DNA of 64,000 nt from Pleurodeles waltl. Taxonomy: Eukaryota > Chordata > Amphibia > Caudata > Salamandridae. Positions 32,046 to 44,790 of the stretch are shown in pieces (within the stretch, counting starts at the first letter, position 1; the number at the start of each line of letters is the position of its first letter). Where the stretch lies: NCBI RefSeq assembly GCF_031143425.1, contig NC_090438.1, positions 773,089,138 through 773,153,137 of the forward strand, in the 5' to 3' direction. Under the pieces are notes generated by a model, which searched no databases, was not told the DNA's origin, and saw only the letters and a list, made by a program, of their open reading frames with translations. The position numbers and the translations under genes were made by a program.

Positions 32046-33140
32046 ATATCCCAAAAATGGAGTGATGAGGAATGAACCAGTTTACCGGTCCCTGGTAGAT
32101 CTTGAAACCATGGAAGAGTGCCACATCATCATGACTTATCCGTAGGTCCATCAGGGAATTGGTGACTCAGTTGGAGCCAGACCTCCTGCCGGCTTTGAGA
32201 ATTCCCCATGCCATCCCTCCAACAGTCCAGGTGTTGGCAGTCCTGTATTTTCCTGGCCAGTGGCTGGTTTCAGGTGACTGTGGGACTGGCTGTAGGGATG
32301 TCACAGCCCAAGTTCGGTTAGGTGTTACAGGATGTGCTGGATGCCCTACTCAAGCATGTGAACAAGTACATAAGGTTCCCACAGTGTGCTGAATTGCCCA
32401 CTGTTAAAGCAGCCTTCTACCATCTATCACATGTCCCACATGTAATAGGGGCCATTAATGGTACTCATATCGCCTTGGTACCCCAGTGGGCCAATGAACA
32501 GGTCTACAGAAACCAGAAGAGTACATATTCACTCAATGTACAAGTGGCGTGTCTTTCAGACAAGTACATAACACATGTAACACTGAAATTCCCTGGTTCG
32601 GAACGATTCCTATGTCCTGAGGAATAGCACTGTCCCTGCATTGATGTTACAGCTGCAGGGAGAAAGGGCCTGGATAATAGGTATGTGTACTGCTCTCCAT
32701 GTCAGATGTTTGATATCCCTCCCTACACAGTCTGCACTATACCTAACATTGTTACCAATCGTCATATCTCTCATAGCTCCTTTTCCACACAGGTGACTTT
32801 GAATAGCCCAACCTGCCCTGGCTCCTGACGCCTGTTAGACAGCCAACTACAGGAGGGGAGAACAGGTACAATGAGGCACATGGCTGGATGAGGCGGGTGA
32901 TTGAGAAGACTTTCGGCCTCTTGAAGCTAGAGTTTGTTGCCTCCTTGAGTCCAGTGGTGCCCTACAAAACCAACCAGGGAAAGTCTGCAAGATGGTGGTT
33001 GCATGCTGCATGCTCCATAATCTGGCCCTCAGAAGGCACATCCCACTGTTGGAGGAGGGGGATATTGATGCTGGAGCAGTAGTTGAGGTCGGTGACTCTG
33101 ATTCATTGCTGCCAATGACGTGGGAAATGCTGGTGCCATA
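32046..33140 (+). pseudogene. H3 Harbinger transposase, degenerate
   Basis: Recognisable pieces are TQLEPDLLPALRIPHAIPP (32160-32220) and FPQCAELPTVKAAFYHLSHV (32370-32435). HVIGAINGTHIALV follows at about 32440, where the first catalytic Asp is Asn (codon 32457-32459). An intron follows WII (GT near 32682, AG near 32803). The next exon reads GDFE and a stop instead of GDSGYP, then VIEKTFGLLK with the Glu kept. Several stops and shifts are present. The gene cannot be active but confirms the ancestral intron. Confidence 0.75.
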
Positions 33141-33830
33141 ACGAAACATCCTTATGGTTGTACCAAAGGTTTTGGATCCTCAGTCTGACTGTTTGGGTAA
33201 ATGTAAGGGAGACTTATCAGTCTTGTCCTGCTGTGTAAGCCTATTATGCTGCATTGTCAGTTGCTGTGTGGCAACTACCTGTTCCTGATTATGCAAGCAG
33301 GTGATCGGTAGAGGATGTCACCTGTGTGAAATCTATACTTTACTAAGTGACAATGCAGGCCCTTACATATGTGGTATCATAGCTGCTGGGGCAATCATCC
33401 TGTGTATGTATTCTACTGCTGTTGATGTATGGGTATGGACTACATTCCTTACGACATTGAGCCTTATTCCATGTAATTTTCCCTCTTCCGGTCACCTGTC
33501 TATTTGCAAGCTGATTATTGATATGCCTGTTGGCACCCTGCAGGAGATTCCTACTACATCTGTCACTTTGACAGTCTTGTAGTGCCGATATGTGTATTTG
33601 ATTGTTGCTTGTAAACAGAAATGCCACTTTAAACAAAGAAGACACATGCTCCATGACATGTGCTAAATGGTGTTTATTGAGTGTTTTACATCACAGTCCA
33701 GAGGAGTAGGGACTTGGTTTAGGTGAAGATCAGATTGAGTGGTCCAGCTGTATGTTTCACAGGTCCTATATTCATTAGCTTTGGGATTATGGGAACTTGG
33801 CATTGGACAGCCAACAGGGTGTAAAAGTGG
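33141..33830. other. H3 intergenic region between convergent genes
   Basis: This is sequence between the ends of the transposase and SANT-A, with no supported gene. It corresponds in position to 19646-20252 of H2 and 6552-7030 of H1. Confidence 0.4.
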
Positions 33831-35610
33831 CACACAAGAGTGACAGTTCAGGAGAGGGATCCTTTCCTGGTGGCGGGATTGCTCTTTGCCTCAGGTCCTG
33901 CAGGATGTCTGGATGGCCGACCTCTTTAACGGGGGGGTCCCTCAGGTGCAGGGGTAGGGGTGCTGGTGGCCTGTGGGTCCTCCTGCTGGGCCTCCATTCC
34001 AGTAGCAGGTGCTGATGTAGAGGGAAGTGATGTTGTGTGACTACTGTATGGGGCCTGCTGTTGGGTGGAGGATGTACGCAGGATGGTGTTGAGTTTCTTG
34101 AACTCCATTAACATGGAGACCAAAGTGGCATTGAGTACCTGCCACTGTGGAATGGCCTCCTGCTGGTATCCCCCCTGCAGCCTTTGGGTCTCCTGCAAGG
34201 TGGTGAGTATCTGGCCCATCTTGTCCTGGGATTGCTGGTAGGCTCCCAGGACTCTGGAGACGGCCATCTGGCCAGTCGGGTCCTGTTGCTGTCTTGTCCT
34301 TTGGCCCACAATTTCCCCCCCACTGGCCCTTGCTGCCTGGGCCCCTTGTGCAGTGTGCCCCCTCTCACGGACACCAGGACCATCATTGTCTTGGGATTGC
34401 AATGTTGACTCATGCCCCTGTACTGTGGGCACGCTGATGCTTGATGTGATTTGGGACACAGGTTTGGGAAGGTGTGCTCTGCTGTGCAATGGATGCCACA
34501 AGGGAGGTGGTTTCAGTTTTGGGTAGGGTGGGACTGGTGGTGGTGGACTGACCACTCATGCCTGATAGGCCAAGTACACCATCCCTATCCAGACGTCCAG
34601 GGGATTCCTCCTCTATTGCAACTGCTTCAAGGGCTGGGCTTTCTGTCATTGGCATCCTCTGCTGTGTGGCAGTACTTGGGAGACCTGTGGAATGAGAGGT
34701 ATTGTGTCACATGATGGTATTGTACAAGTGATACACATGGTTGTATGCCATCATTGTCTGGATTTGCAGGGCAGTAATGGCATTAACAGTTACTAGACTA
34801 CTGCTTGTGTTTGCATCAGTAGAATGTTACAATGGTCCTATTTTGATCAAAAGTTGGTATTGGTCTTGCTACTACTGCCATGTACTGATGTGCATTCCAA
34901 TTACTTGTGGGTGAAGGGGGTGACATGGTTTTACGTGCAGGTGCATAGATGTAAAGTGGATTTAGCAGTCATGCAAGGGTAGGGAGTGTTGCATTGTGTT
35001 AGTTGTAGTACTTGCTGCAGTGTGGGGTATTCATGCACTAGGTGGGCCTGTGAAGGAATGGTGTTAGTAGGTGTTAGTAGGGAGCTGTAGCATGCAAGGG
35101 TGGGTACTGGGTACTGGGTCCATGGTGAGTCTGTGCACATTAGGGTGGTGTGAGGGGGTGAGAAGGTGGTTGGGGTACATGGTGTGCAGGGGTACATGTT
35201 GGCCAGGGAGTGCAGTTGAGTTACCAGTGTCCAGTCGACTAGGTATTCCCGTCAGCCCCTCTGGGTGCAGGATGGCTAAGACCTTCTCCTCCTACGATGA
35301 TAATTCTCGGGGAGGTGATGGGGGCCCACCACCAGTCCTCATAACAGCAATTTGGTGTTGTGATGCCATGGCCCGTACCTTCCCCGGTAGGTCGTTCCAC
35401 CTCTTCCTAATGTCATCCCTTGTGCGTGGATGGTTTCCCCTTCTGCGTTTATCCTGACGACGATCCTCTGCCATAAGTCCATTTTCCGGACTATGGATGT
35501 CTGCTGGACCTGTGCTACAAACAGTTGTGGCCCCACTCTGACGATTCCGCCGACCATGACCCTCAGCTCCTCGTCTGTGAATCCTGGGGTTTTTTGTGGT
35601 GCCTTGATGG
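33831..35610 (-). pseudogene. H3 SANT-A Myb/SANT-like gene, start codon lost
   Basis: The DNA-binding exon reads APQKTPGFTDEELRVMVGGI, FVAQVQQTSIVRKMDLWQRI and later KRWNDLPGKVRAMA in shifted frames (35610-35240). The ATG position used in H2 is changed, so no start is visible in frame. The C-terminal part (34680-33930) has VSRVLGAYQQSQDKMGQILT and LVSMLMEFKKLNTILRT, helices matching those of H1 and H2. Confidence 0.62.
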
Positions 35611-35797
35611 CTGTGTTGTGGGATGTGGGGTGTGTGTTGTTCAGGGATGCTGGGTGTGCTGTTTGTTGGTGTGAATTTGGGTGATGGGATGTGCATCTGG
35701 TTTGTGGTGTTTGCTTGCAGTGGTGATGTGCGTGTTGTGTTTCTCTTGATTTTGTGTGTTGTGTGATGCGTGTTCAGTGTGATGGTGCCTGTGATAT

Positions 35798-37972
35798 TGC
35801 TAGCGCGTCAGACCTTAATAAGTATACTTACAAAGGGATGCGAGTAGGTCAATTAACCTTTTGACTCCCAAAAAAGAAGTTCTTACCATAGCTCCAGTAC
35901 ATAATAAATAATCCATACACAATAATCAACAATCATTAGTAATCAATAATCAATGGAGTCAGTAAATGTTACGCACCATGACCTTTCAGTCATGAATAAC
36001 CACACCTTTAGTAAAAGTTTAGTGTGTTTATTTCCCTATGTTAACAATGCTAAGGTCATGTAGTTTAATCTCAAAATCAAATGAAACACATATAAAAACA
36101 ACACTGGTTTTCCAAAGCAGCGGAAGAAATGCAATCTAATCAAAACTTGAACCACAGCACATTCTAGAGCTGCAGTGCAAATCAATAGCAGAGTCAGCTG
36201 TGACAAAGATATAACATACATGGAATTCAGTAAGATAATTCATCAATCATTAGTCTCTGTGATCGTCAGTCATTTGTGAGGGCCCTTAACTAACGTCAGA
36301 TTAGCATCAGCATGTTGGGCTTCATGCAAAACAAATTAGAAACACAAATTTGGAAAACATTTAGCTAGGGATCTATCAAAACAGCGCAGTTGGAACCTAG
36401 AAAAAAAGGCATAAGATGCATAACAGTCACAGTTTATCATTATGGGGGTCATTCCGACCCCGGCGGGCGGCGGGCACCGCCCGCCGGGCGGAGACCGCCA
36501 AACGACCGCACCGCGGTCAAATGACCGCGGCGGTCATTCTGACTTTCCCGCTGGGCCGGCGGGCGATCTCCAAAAGATCGCCCACCGGCCCAGCGGGAAA
36601 GCCCCTGCAAAGAGGAAGCTGGCTCCGAATGGAGCCGGCGGATTTGCAGGGGTGCGACGGGTGCAGTGGCACCCGTTGCGATTTTCAGTGTCTGCAAAGC
36701 AGACACTGAAAATCTTTGTGGGGCCCTGTTAGGGGGCCCCTGCACTGCCCATGCCAGCAACATGGGCAGTGCAGGGGCCCCCAGGGGCCCCACAACACCC
36801 GTTCCCGCCATCCTGTTCCTGGCGGTAAAAACCACCAGGAACAGGATGGCGGGAAGGGGGTCGGAATCCCCATGGCGGCGCTGCAAGCAGTGCCGCCATG
36901 GAGGATTCCCTGGGCCAGGGGTAAACCGGCGGGAAACCGCCGGTTCCCCATTGCTGACCGCGGCTTTACCGCCGCGGTCAGAATGGCCCAGGAAGCACCG
37001 CCAGCCTGTTGGCGGTGCTTCCGCGGTCGTTGGCCCTGGCGGTCGGTGACCGCCAGGGTCAGAATGACCCCCTATATACCTATCCTCAGTATGGGCCAGC
37101 AAAGCAGAATCAGTCTTCGTCCTCAGGTCATCAGTTGATCAGCAATGCATCAGGCTCTCAGTCAGAGAATATGAGCCCAAAGCCAGTATGAATCTCGAAT
37201 CTTTCCTAAAGTCTCTTCTTCTCTCAAAATCTGAGTAAGTCTGAAGTATTTTTCCTCTGTCACGTTGTTATATCAAAGTCACCTAAACTATCCCCTAATG
37301 CCCTATTGGTCAGTTAATCGTATGCTCATACTTTACCCATTAATATTTCTATACCAAATCTATGAATTCTATTATTTCACTATTCACATGCAGTTGATTA
37401 GTCCACTTTACGATCTTCTCATCATCTGCCTCGTCAGGTAACAATATTGTTGCATCTTCAGCTCCAGTCAGTATCTTCATTGTTCTCGTCCTGGGAAAGT
37501 CAGTCTTACACACATTACACATAAAATGTTACACTAGCCGGAATATCATCTCCTTGCATTTGGTTCTCACTAAAAAGCTTCTGTTAAGCACATTTAACAA
37601 GACAATGGACATTTCACAGTTTAATTCACTCTGTCAGCAAATTTATTAAGCGCTAAGAAACACAGCTTCTGCATGAGGCCTGGCAAAATAGGCCAAGACA
37701 CTCGTAAGTTAAGGCCTACAATTAATAAAGCTAAAACAGACTTCATAACCCTTAATATGACATATTACTGCATTAGTTTAATACATTTTCAACATTTCAT
37801 AAGTATTATTCATTAATTAGTAAATTTCGTGGACATTGGTGGCCATTCTTCAAGGTAACAATTTCAAATGCGTGCATTATTTTTCTACGTTAATTAAATT
37901 TCTACATAAACTTATTATTCAAAATACATAAACACTCATTAATAAATTTTATTAAAGACACCTGCGCTAGCA
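35798..37972 (-). repeat. ERV 3' LTR, interrupted by a hairpin MITE
   Basis: It runs from tgctagcgcg to gcgctagca. Without the 629-bp MITE and one TAT it is about 1540 bp; extra sequence at about 37195-37550 is partly missing from the 5' LTR. The two LTRs otherwise align along their length with moderate divergence, so the insertion is not recent. Confidence 0.9.
36444..37072. mobile_element. Tandem-hairpin MITE, copy 3, with empty-site proof
   Basis: The 629-bp element has ends gggggtcattccgaccc and ggtcagaatgaccccc. It is flanked by TAT (36441-36443, 37073-37075). The 5' LTR of the same ERV has the unoccupied site cattatatacc with a single TAT (about 52974-52984), which proves mobile insertion with a 3-bp duplication. 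Hairpins include 36541-36601, 36603-36652, 36654-36680, 36680-36714, 36719-36791, 36798-36858, 36864-36907, 36923-36944, 36954-36981, 36990-37022 and 37033-37058. Confidence 0.93.
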
Positions 37973-40280
37973 ATCCCTCCTCTGATGACTAAATGTGTCA
38001 TCACACCAACCTTTACCCAAAAACGTTTACAATTAAATTTCTTCATCATTTTGTCTTCCGCTTGAATTTTCCCTGCAAATTTAAATTTAATCCTTTTACA
38101 TAACTTGCATAATCCCCATATTCCCAATAGACAAACCACAGCAATCAATAGTACCCCATTCCAAATGTTGCTGAGCCAATTTTTCACTGAAGCAAATCCT
38201 TTGCCAACCTTTTCCAAAACACCTGGTTCTTTCAATTCTTTCAAATCAGCACTTGCTGAGTAAGTGAGTCTCTTATCTCTTTACCATTATCAGGTATATA
38301 CCAACAACAATGCCTAGAATGAACATTATACAGACTCAGCCATCCTTCGCTAAAAGAATGTCTAAAGTAAAACAATTTTGAAGAGTCATAGCTCTATCAG
38401 CAGCTAATTCAGTATCTATCAGGAATATAGCCCCTGAAAAATTTGTCAGCATGTTAGACAACAATAGTAGACAACTTTCGAATCTTAATTGAATTCAGAA
38501 TGACTCCCACTGAAGGAATCACTGCTCCAAATATATCTCCCTCTATCGCAGAAGAGGACTCCCTCCGCTGTCTCTAATGATGTAATTCAGTCACTTGCAG
38601 AAACATTTTCAAATCCTCCATTTGATAAATCTTTAGGAAAACTATCCCCAAATAACATGTCCCATACCATCCCCTTGGAAGACGGTAATAAGCATTAAGT
38701 CCACAAATATAGCAAATCCCTGGAATTGCAGGGTCCTGCCCATTCAACATAAATGTCAATTTACTCTGAAACAAAAACACATGCCTGCATTCACTCATAC
38801 CCACAAATACAGTGTCAGTGCGCGATTTAGGCCTATATATACGAGCTTCCCTACATTTTGCACATCTAAAGCTAATTGACCTTGCGTTTTAATTGCACTA
38901 TAAGCATAATCATTCTTGTAAGTCCTCTTCTCTAAGCCTTTTTCTAATTTCTCCTTTAATGCTCTTCTTCTACCATCTGTGTAATCTAAAAAGCCCCTCT
39001 CTAAAGGTGTAAGCAAGCATGTCAGATTGTTGCGATGCGCATAAGCTGTGTCAAACATCAGTGTAGGTTCAAAGAATCCTCTAACTAATAGTATGTCATT
39101 ATCCTTAGATACTTTACTCAAATACCTAATACTCAAATACCTAATTATAGGAACAAATGAAAACACCATATCATGATTCGAGTATAAGTATTGAATATAC
39201 TCCTGATTATAAAATCTTGTTAGTAACAGACTACAACTTGCCCAGTAGGTTAGGGGCAAACTATGATAGGTGACTCCTTCCTCAACTGATGAAGGAATCT
39301 GCGTACACACAAAACAATTCTTCGCATCCATTGTCTCAACATACTCACTCAATAAGTGATAGAAAACGTTAGACAAAAGTTCTCCCTGCACATTAGTATA
39401 GTCATTCAAATATTTCTCAGCTAACTTAAACTTCTCCAATGCCGTTAGTGCAGTAGTTGTCTCAAAAGCAGAAGTATGGTTGGCTCCTTTCATATCCAGA
39501 GCAGACATATCCATAATCAACACCACAACCAATATCCCACACATAATTGCCAAACCAATGCTTATATATTTACAGTGCCTAGCATCTTTACCTTGTCGAC
39601 CGAAGTCAGCCATGATCTGTAAAGAATCAGAAAGCAGAAGAAATAAAAATAAATAAAACATAGACAACTCTTCTTTCAACAGTTCAGTTTTGCTTCCAGG
39701 CACCCTCTTCCTTGTCAAAATAGATTAGCAGCTTTTTGCAGGTTTTCACAAAGTCAAATCAGGTTTTCAATGTCTTTTCCAGTTACTTTCAACAGTCTCT
39801 TTCTCAGAATTATTCCCTCAGATTGTTTCAACAGTTCAGTTCATTAACCTTCTTCATGTCACCTCAAAATATTGACCTGGAACTTCTCTATCACAACTAA
39901 AAGACATAAACTCTTGCTGCCATTCGTTTGTAGTTGCATACGTCCATTCAGGACCTGCGTATCTTTGACTTGCTATTCTCTTTCTTTTCAATTTTTCGAT
40001 CACCATTCAGCTCTCCTTCACTTAGATCATCTTTCCTTGTGGTATCTACTTTTTCCTCTATTCTGGGTTCGACAACCACCTCTTTCCCTTTCTCCACTTG
40101 TGATTCCAGCCACTTATCTCCTTTCAGTGGACCTTTTGTCAGTATTCTCTTCAATATTGAACTTGAACCCTTTTCTTGCTCTGTGGTGTTTTCTCTTGAC
40201 GGACCGTCAACCGGTTCAGGAGGAGTCAGATCACTTTGACTTTGATCCACCTCAACTCCTTCCCCTTCTAGGTCTGACAA
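37939..40280 (-). pseudogene. env: ERV env remnant
   Basis: The surface/transmembrane glycoprotein gene lies in pieces. A charged N-terminal leader (40280-39948) is followed by a frame 39718-38795 with a hydrophobic signal/anchor near the start and a cysteine-containing NCFVCT motif. Broken frames at 38790-38270 end in a transmembrane-subunit region near 38290-38330 with a CC pair. The C-terminal membrane segment (LIAVVCLLGIWGLCKL) is at 38244-37939, and the frame runs into the 3' LTR, as is common in gammaretroviruses. Several stops and frame changes show it is non-functional. The stretch 38719-38784 recurs exactly inside the Gmr1 5' LTR. Confidence 0.72.
37973..37987 (-). other. ERV polypurine tract
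   Basis: On the minus strand agaggaggga lies two bases before the start of the 3' LTR. A purine run at this place primes plus-strand DNA synthesis. Confidence 0.7.
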
Positions 40281-40356
40281 TTACTCTGTTTATCTCTCAG
40301 AATCGTCTGCTTTCTGGGGAAGCCCCCCTGTGACTAGGCTCTCCTTCTGCTTCAGT

Positions 40357-42031
40357 TCAGATAGGTTCTGCGATGCTCTCCTGGAGGTCTTCCCCCTCGT
40401 CTCGCACAGCAGTGACTGAACCGTCCTCAACGAGCTCAGATGCGGTCTCAGTACCTCTTTGTTCTCCTTCCTGCCCTGATACTTGTCTCACTGTTGTTGG
40501 TACTCTCAACAATGCTTCGTCATGATCCAGTGGACATGCCACTTTCTTTGCGTGACTTGCATGAATCCAGTTCAGAATCCCAGCACACTTCACAAGTGTA
40601 GTAGTCATTAGGACCACCTGGTATGGTCCCTTCCAATGAGGCTCCAAACAGGTCTTTCTCACATGCTTACGGATGACAACCCAGTTCCCAGCTCTCAGGT
40701 TGTGCCCTGGGTTATGGATCGGTGGCAGTTTGGTGGCCTCCACTGCTGAGAAAAAGAGCGGACTTTCCTGCTGGTATCCTCATTGCTCTGCCCATGAGGA
40801 TGTCATGAGGCGACAGTCCTGTCTTCCTGTCAGAAGTGTCTCTCATTGACATCAACATTAAAGGCAGCACATCTGGCCATTTCAAATTCGTAGCTGCACT
40901 CATCTTTGCAACTTTTGACTTCAAGGTACCATTCATCTGCTCCACTAGTCCTGATGCTTTAGGGCAGTAACTACAATGCAACTTCTGCTCAATGTTCAAT
41001 GCTGTACACAGTAATTTAATTACTTCGTTATTGAAATGACTTCCCCTATTTGATTCTAAAGAGATCGGAAACCCGAAACGTAGTATCAGTTCCCCAAGCA
41101 GCAGTTTTGCTACAGTGAGACTATCATTTCTTTGTGAAGGGTACACTTTAATCCAGTGACTAAAGTTGCAAACAATCACCAACAGATATCTCAAACCTCC
41201 ACACACAGACATCTCAATAAAATCCATTTGCATTCTGCTGAAAGGACCTCCTGCTCTTCCAATGTGGCTCAAATTAACCACTGTCCCTATCCCCATGTTT
41301 AACTATTAGCAAATGACACAACAATGGCAAGCTGCTTCAACAACTTGTCTAAACTTTGGGTTGAACCAATCAATTTTGAACAGATGAACCATGGTATCCT
41401 TCCCAATATGTGCTTGACCATGATAGTACCTTGCCACTTGAGACAACAGGCTATTTGGCAAATCCAATTGACCTTCCTCTGAAACCCACAATTCATCTTG
41501 TCTTTGAACACATTTCAGTTTGCTCCATGAACGTTTTTCCTCCTTGTCAACATTATTCTGCAAAGATTTTAATTCTTCCAAAGGGTCAATTGCCTTTAAT
41601 GCATAACATGTACAGGATGCGTCTTCTTCAGGTAACAGTTCCCACTTGTCTTTGAACAATATACAGTTCAATGCGCAAAATCTTGTGACTTGATCAGCAT
41701 ATCCATTTCCCAATGATACATAGTCCTGTGACTTCAGATGTGCACTGCATTTTACCACGGCAATCTTTTCAGGCAATTGTGTTGCATATAATAGCTCTTT
41801 GATTCTTTCACCATTTCTCACTGGTGAACCATAAGAGGTCAGGAAACCTATCTGTGACCACAATTGACCAAAATCATGAACTATTCCAAATCCATACTGG
41901 CTATCTGTATAGATAGTAACTCTCAACTGAGCAGAAACATGGCATGCTCTAGTAAGGGTACCAGTTCCACTCCTTGGGCAGAATACACTCCTCAAAGCCA
42001 GGAAGCTTCCAAGGTACCTGTAATCATTCAC
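40357..42031 (-). pseudogene. pol: ERV pol: RNase H end and integrase
   Basis: From 42031 leftward the frame holds an RNase H-like part (VTIYTDSQYGFGIVHDF, CSAHLKSQDYVSLGNGYAD), then an HHCC zinc-binding integrase N-terminus (YYHGQAHIG, CHCCVIC). After a break, the catalytic core runs from 41296 (MQMDFIEM; GLVEQMNG). The second core Asp is Asn (ESNRG, codon 41048-41050). The C-terminal domain at 40743-40357 reads EPHWKGPYQVVL and WIHASHAKKV. The order RT-RH-IN is standard. The catalytic change and breaks mean that the enzyme is dead. Confidence 0.85.
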
Positions 42032-42578
42032 TCAGTATATCCTGCTCTTAGTTTCCCTGTATTGTCTCTCAGACAAGAACCATCAACAAAAATAATTTGG
42101 TCATTTTCTTCCAATCGAGTATCCCTAATGTCAGGTCTCGGTTTTGTGCACAACTCAGTTACTTCGAGACAGTCATGTTCAACATCTTCCTCTTTTTCAA
42201 TTTCAACATTTTCACTCAGAAGTAAAGTTGCTCAGGCCAGCACTGTCCACCTCTTCAGTGTTTCATTATGCGACCCCAAAATACTCATTTCGTACCTAGT
42301 CAACTAGCACCAGTCAAGTATTGGGTTTTCGTCCTTGTCAGTAAAATCTCAATAGAGCGAGGGACCATTACAGTCAGGGGATATCCCATCACCACGCCTT
42401 CACACTGTGAAAGACTTCGACCAACTGTGGCAACTGCACGCAAACAACCCGGTAAGGCTGCTGCAACTGGGTCCAAAGTAACTGAAAAAATATGCTACTG
42501 TGTGCCTCCATGGACCTGTGTCAAGACAGACAATGAATATGCATCACGCTCATGACAAAACAATGTGAAAGACTTTGT

Positions 42579-43547
42579 TTAGTCAGTCATACCCAACGCT
42601 GGAGCCCTACACAAAATCTCTCTCAACTCAGTGAATGCTTTAATCTCATCCTGATCTAACACTATGGGTTCAGTGACTTCCTTATGAGTCAGCTTCTGCA
42701 ATGGTCTTGAAATGACTGAAATATTTGGGATCCATTGGCGACAATAGCCCACTATTCCCAGGAACATCCTGGCATCTCTCTGTGTGGATTAGGGACTTAT
42801 TTGCAATATTGTTGTAATCCTTTCTCTGGATATCTTTCTCGACGCTTTCTCAATTTGGTGACCCAAATATTTTACTACTTTCTGACAGTACTGCAATTTC
42901 AGTGGAGACACTATATGGCCATTCTTTCCCAAACGGTTCAACAGGGCAATCGTATCATACTTGCACTCATCCCTTGTCTCGGATGCAATCAGTAAGTCAT
43001 CAATGTACTGCACAAAAGTCGATTGGAAAGGCAATTCCAACAACTCCAAATTCTTTTTCAGAATCTGGTTGAATACGGAAGGTCACTCTATATACCCTGG
43101 AGAAATTCTACAGCAACAATAGACTCGATCCAAGAATGTGAAACAGAAGAGAAATTGGCTGTCATGAAGAGGTTCAGAAAAGAATGCTTGTGACAAATTA
43201 ATGACTGTGAACCACTCTGCATCACATGGAATCTGGAAAATTATCACTGCTGGATTGGGCACTATGGGACAACATTTGACCATAATCTCATTTATTTTTC
43301 TCAGATCCTGAACAATCCGAACCTTCCCACAGGGATTCTTCAAACCCACTATCGGTGAGTTACATGGACTGCTCAACACTTCTTTCGGAACCCCTTGTTT
43401 CACAAAATCTGCAATTATCTGAGCCTGCGGATTCTGTGTCAATAATTTCAAGTTCTGACTAACATTTGGTCCTGTCACTGTATCTAGAAATGCAACAAAT
43501 GCACTAAAGTCTAACAATGATCTTGACCCGTCAAAAGTCTGACCCAC
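42579..43547 (-). pseudogene. pol: ERV pol: reverse transcriptase
   Basis: Reverse transcriptase fingers and palm are recognisable: SPIVGLKNPCGKVRIVQDLR, INLSQAFFSEPL, and FVQYIDDLLIAS with the YIDD catalytic box. The connection (FLGIVGYCRQWIPNIS) follows in 42767-42579. Stops near 43083 and 42785 divide the frame. No protease is seen upstream; the frame before 43547 joins almost directly to gag-like sequence. Confidence 0.85.
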
Positions 43548-43555
43548 AGGAGAGA

Positions 43556-44640
43556 CTACCTGACCTGTTCATTATGTCCTCCCCTTATTAGGCTCTGGGC
43601 CATTGCTCCATGTTCACTTACAGTTGGTTTCCTTTGTGCAAATAATGGTACAGCTGGACCAACAGTAATCAGTAGCGCTATTGCATCCGGGGCTGCTCTG
43701 GCACCTACACGCTGTGGGAGAGTAACTCTCATATTCTGATTCAACATGTGTCCCTGTCACTGGTGTAAATCTCGGCATTACCTGCGCCTGCACTTGGGGC
43801 AACAAAATTGGAGTTGGTTCAGTCTGGACCAGTATTAGTCTTGGAACCACCTGTTCCATGTGCACCACTAAGTTCGAAATCGTTTCTAAAATGGGCACTT
43901 CAGGATATATTCTCTGTATCTGTGGTGGCTGCATCTGTGTCTGCACTACAGGAGTAGCTGGCACATTAGGACAACTTTGCACTGCATTCTGTGTCAAGTT
44001 AGCAATAACCTGCACCGGACTCACTGTCCCAGTCACCTGTGTCGGGCTGTCGGATCAGCACTAGTACTTGGACCACTCTTGGGTACTGTATATGGTGGTG
44101 GTCGAACCCTTAATAACTGTGTTAGGAACTCTTCATCGTCCGATTCCTCTATTCTTAAAGACTTTCTAGCTCGCTTACTTTCGGATAGGCTCTTATTTGT
44201 CTTCCTAGTCGCTTTCTTTCCTTCTTTCTGATCCTCCTGCGTAATCGCTAGAAACAACGTAATTCCCTGCAACGTCTCTGTTCTCTATACCTTCTGATCC
44301 CTATCCCATTTAGCCTCCACTAGAGTCTTTTCTGCCTTTCTCATCCTTCTCTCAAATTTCAGTTGCTGTTGTTGTCTAGCTACCAGCTCCCAAACCGCTA
44401 GTGCCTGAAACTGTGCTGGTCTCGGAAGGGGCTTCAATCCGTAAATGCTCCAAAATTCTCAAATTGAACTTCCCATTTGTAGGGAATGCTAAGCTCCCAT
44501 CTTTTTCTGTCAATTTGCACCATTTCTTTAGCTAAAGACATGGAGTGACACCTCTCTCCTCCAGTACAATGTAAGCCGGTGTATTCTCTGGGTGTGTAGG
44601 CTCCCCTACACTCGCTGTAATATACGTATCTCCCCTTAGG
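43556..44640 (-). pseudogene. gag: ERV gag remnant, capsid, nucleocapsid and protease missing
   Basis: At 44640-44270 broken frames read a matrix-like start. 44272-44033 is a charged Lys/Ser/Glu segment. 44036-43614 is a Pro/Gln-rich, p12-like segment. No capsid major homology region, CCHC knuckle or protease DSG motif is found before the reverse transcriptase, so 1-2 kb appears deleted. The 5' end is cut by the Gmr1 insertion. Confidence 0.65.
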
Positions 44641-44790
44641 GGATGTGATGGGCCGCTCCCGGCATCACGTCCTCAGTGCCCCTCGGACTGGCTGTACCCG
44701 GAAGCACTAGCGGGTGCGGCCAATCCGCAACAGCTTCGGGAGCACTCTGGGCTCCATAGGCACAGCGGAGACACTTCTATGTCCTCAATA

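Larger units (their letters stand above)
28709..35797 (+). mobile_element. Harbinger transposon copy H3, left part
   Basis: The left end is ggtggtcattccacgtttgg at 28709, followed by ACCGCC words. The gene order equals H1 and H2 (SANT-B minus, spacer, transposase plus, SANT-A minus). The element is cut at 35797 by an ERV and resumes at 53622, ending at 54100 with the inverse gaatgaccacc. The outer flanks are GTA and TTA, an imperfect duplication. Genes carry many stops and shifts, so this is the oldest of the three full copies. Confidence 0.83.
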
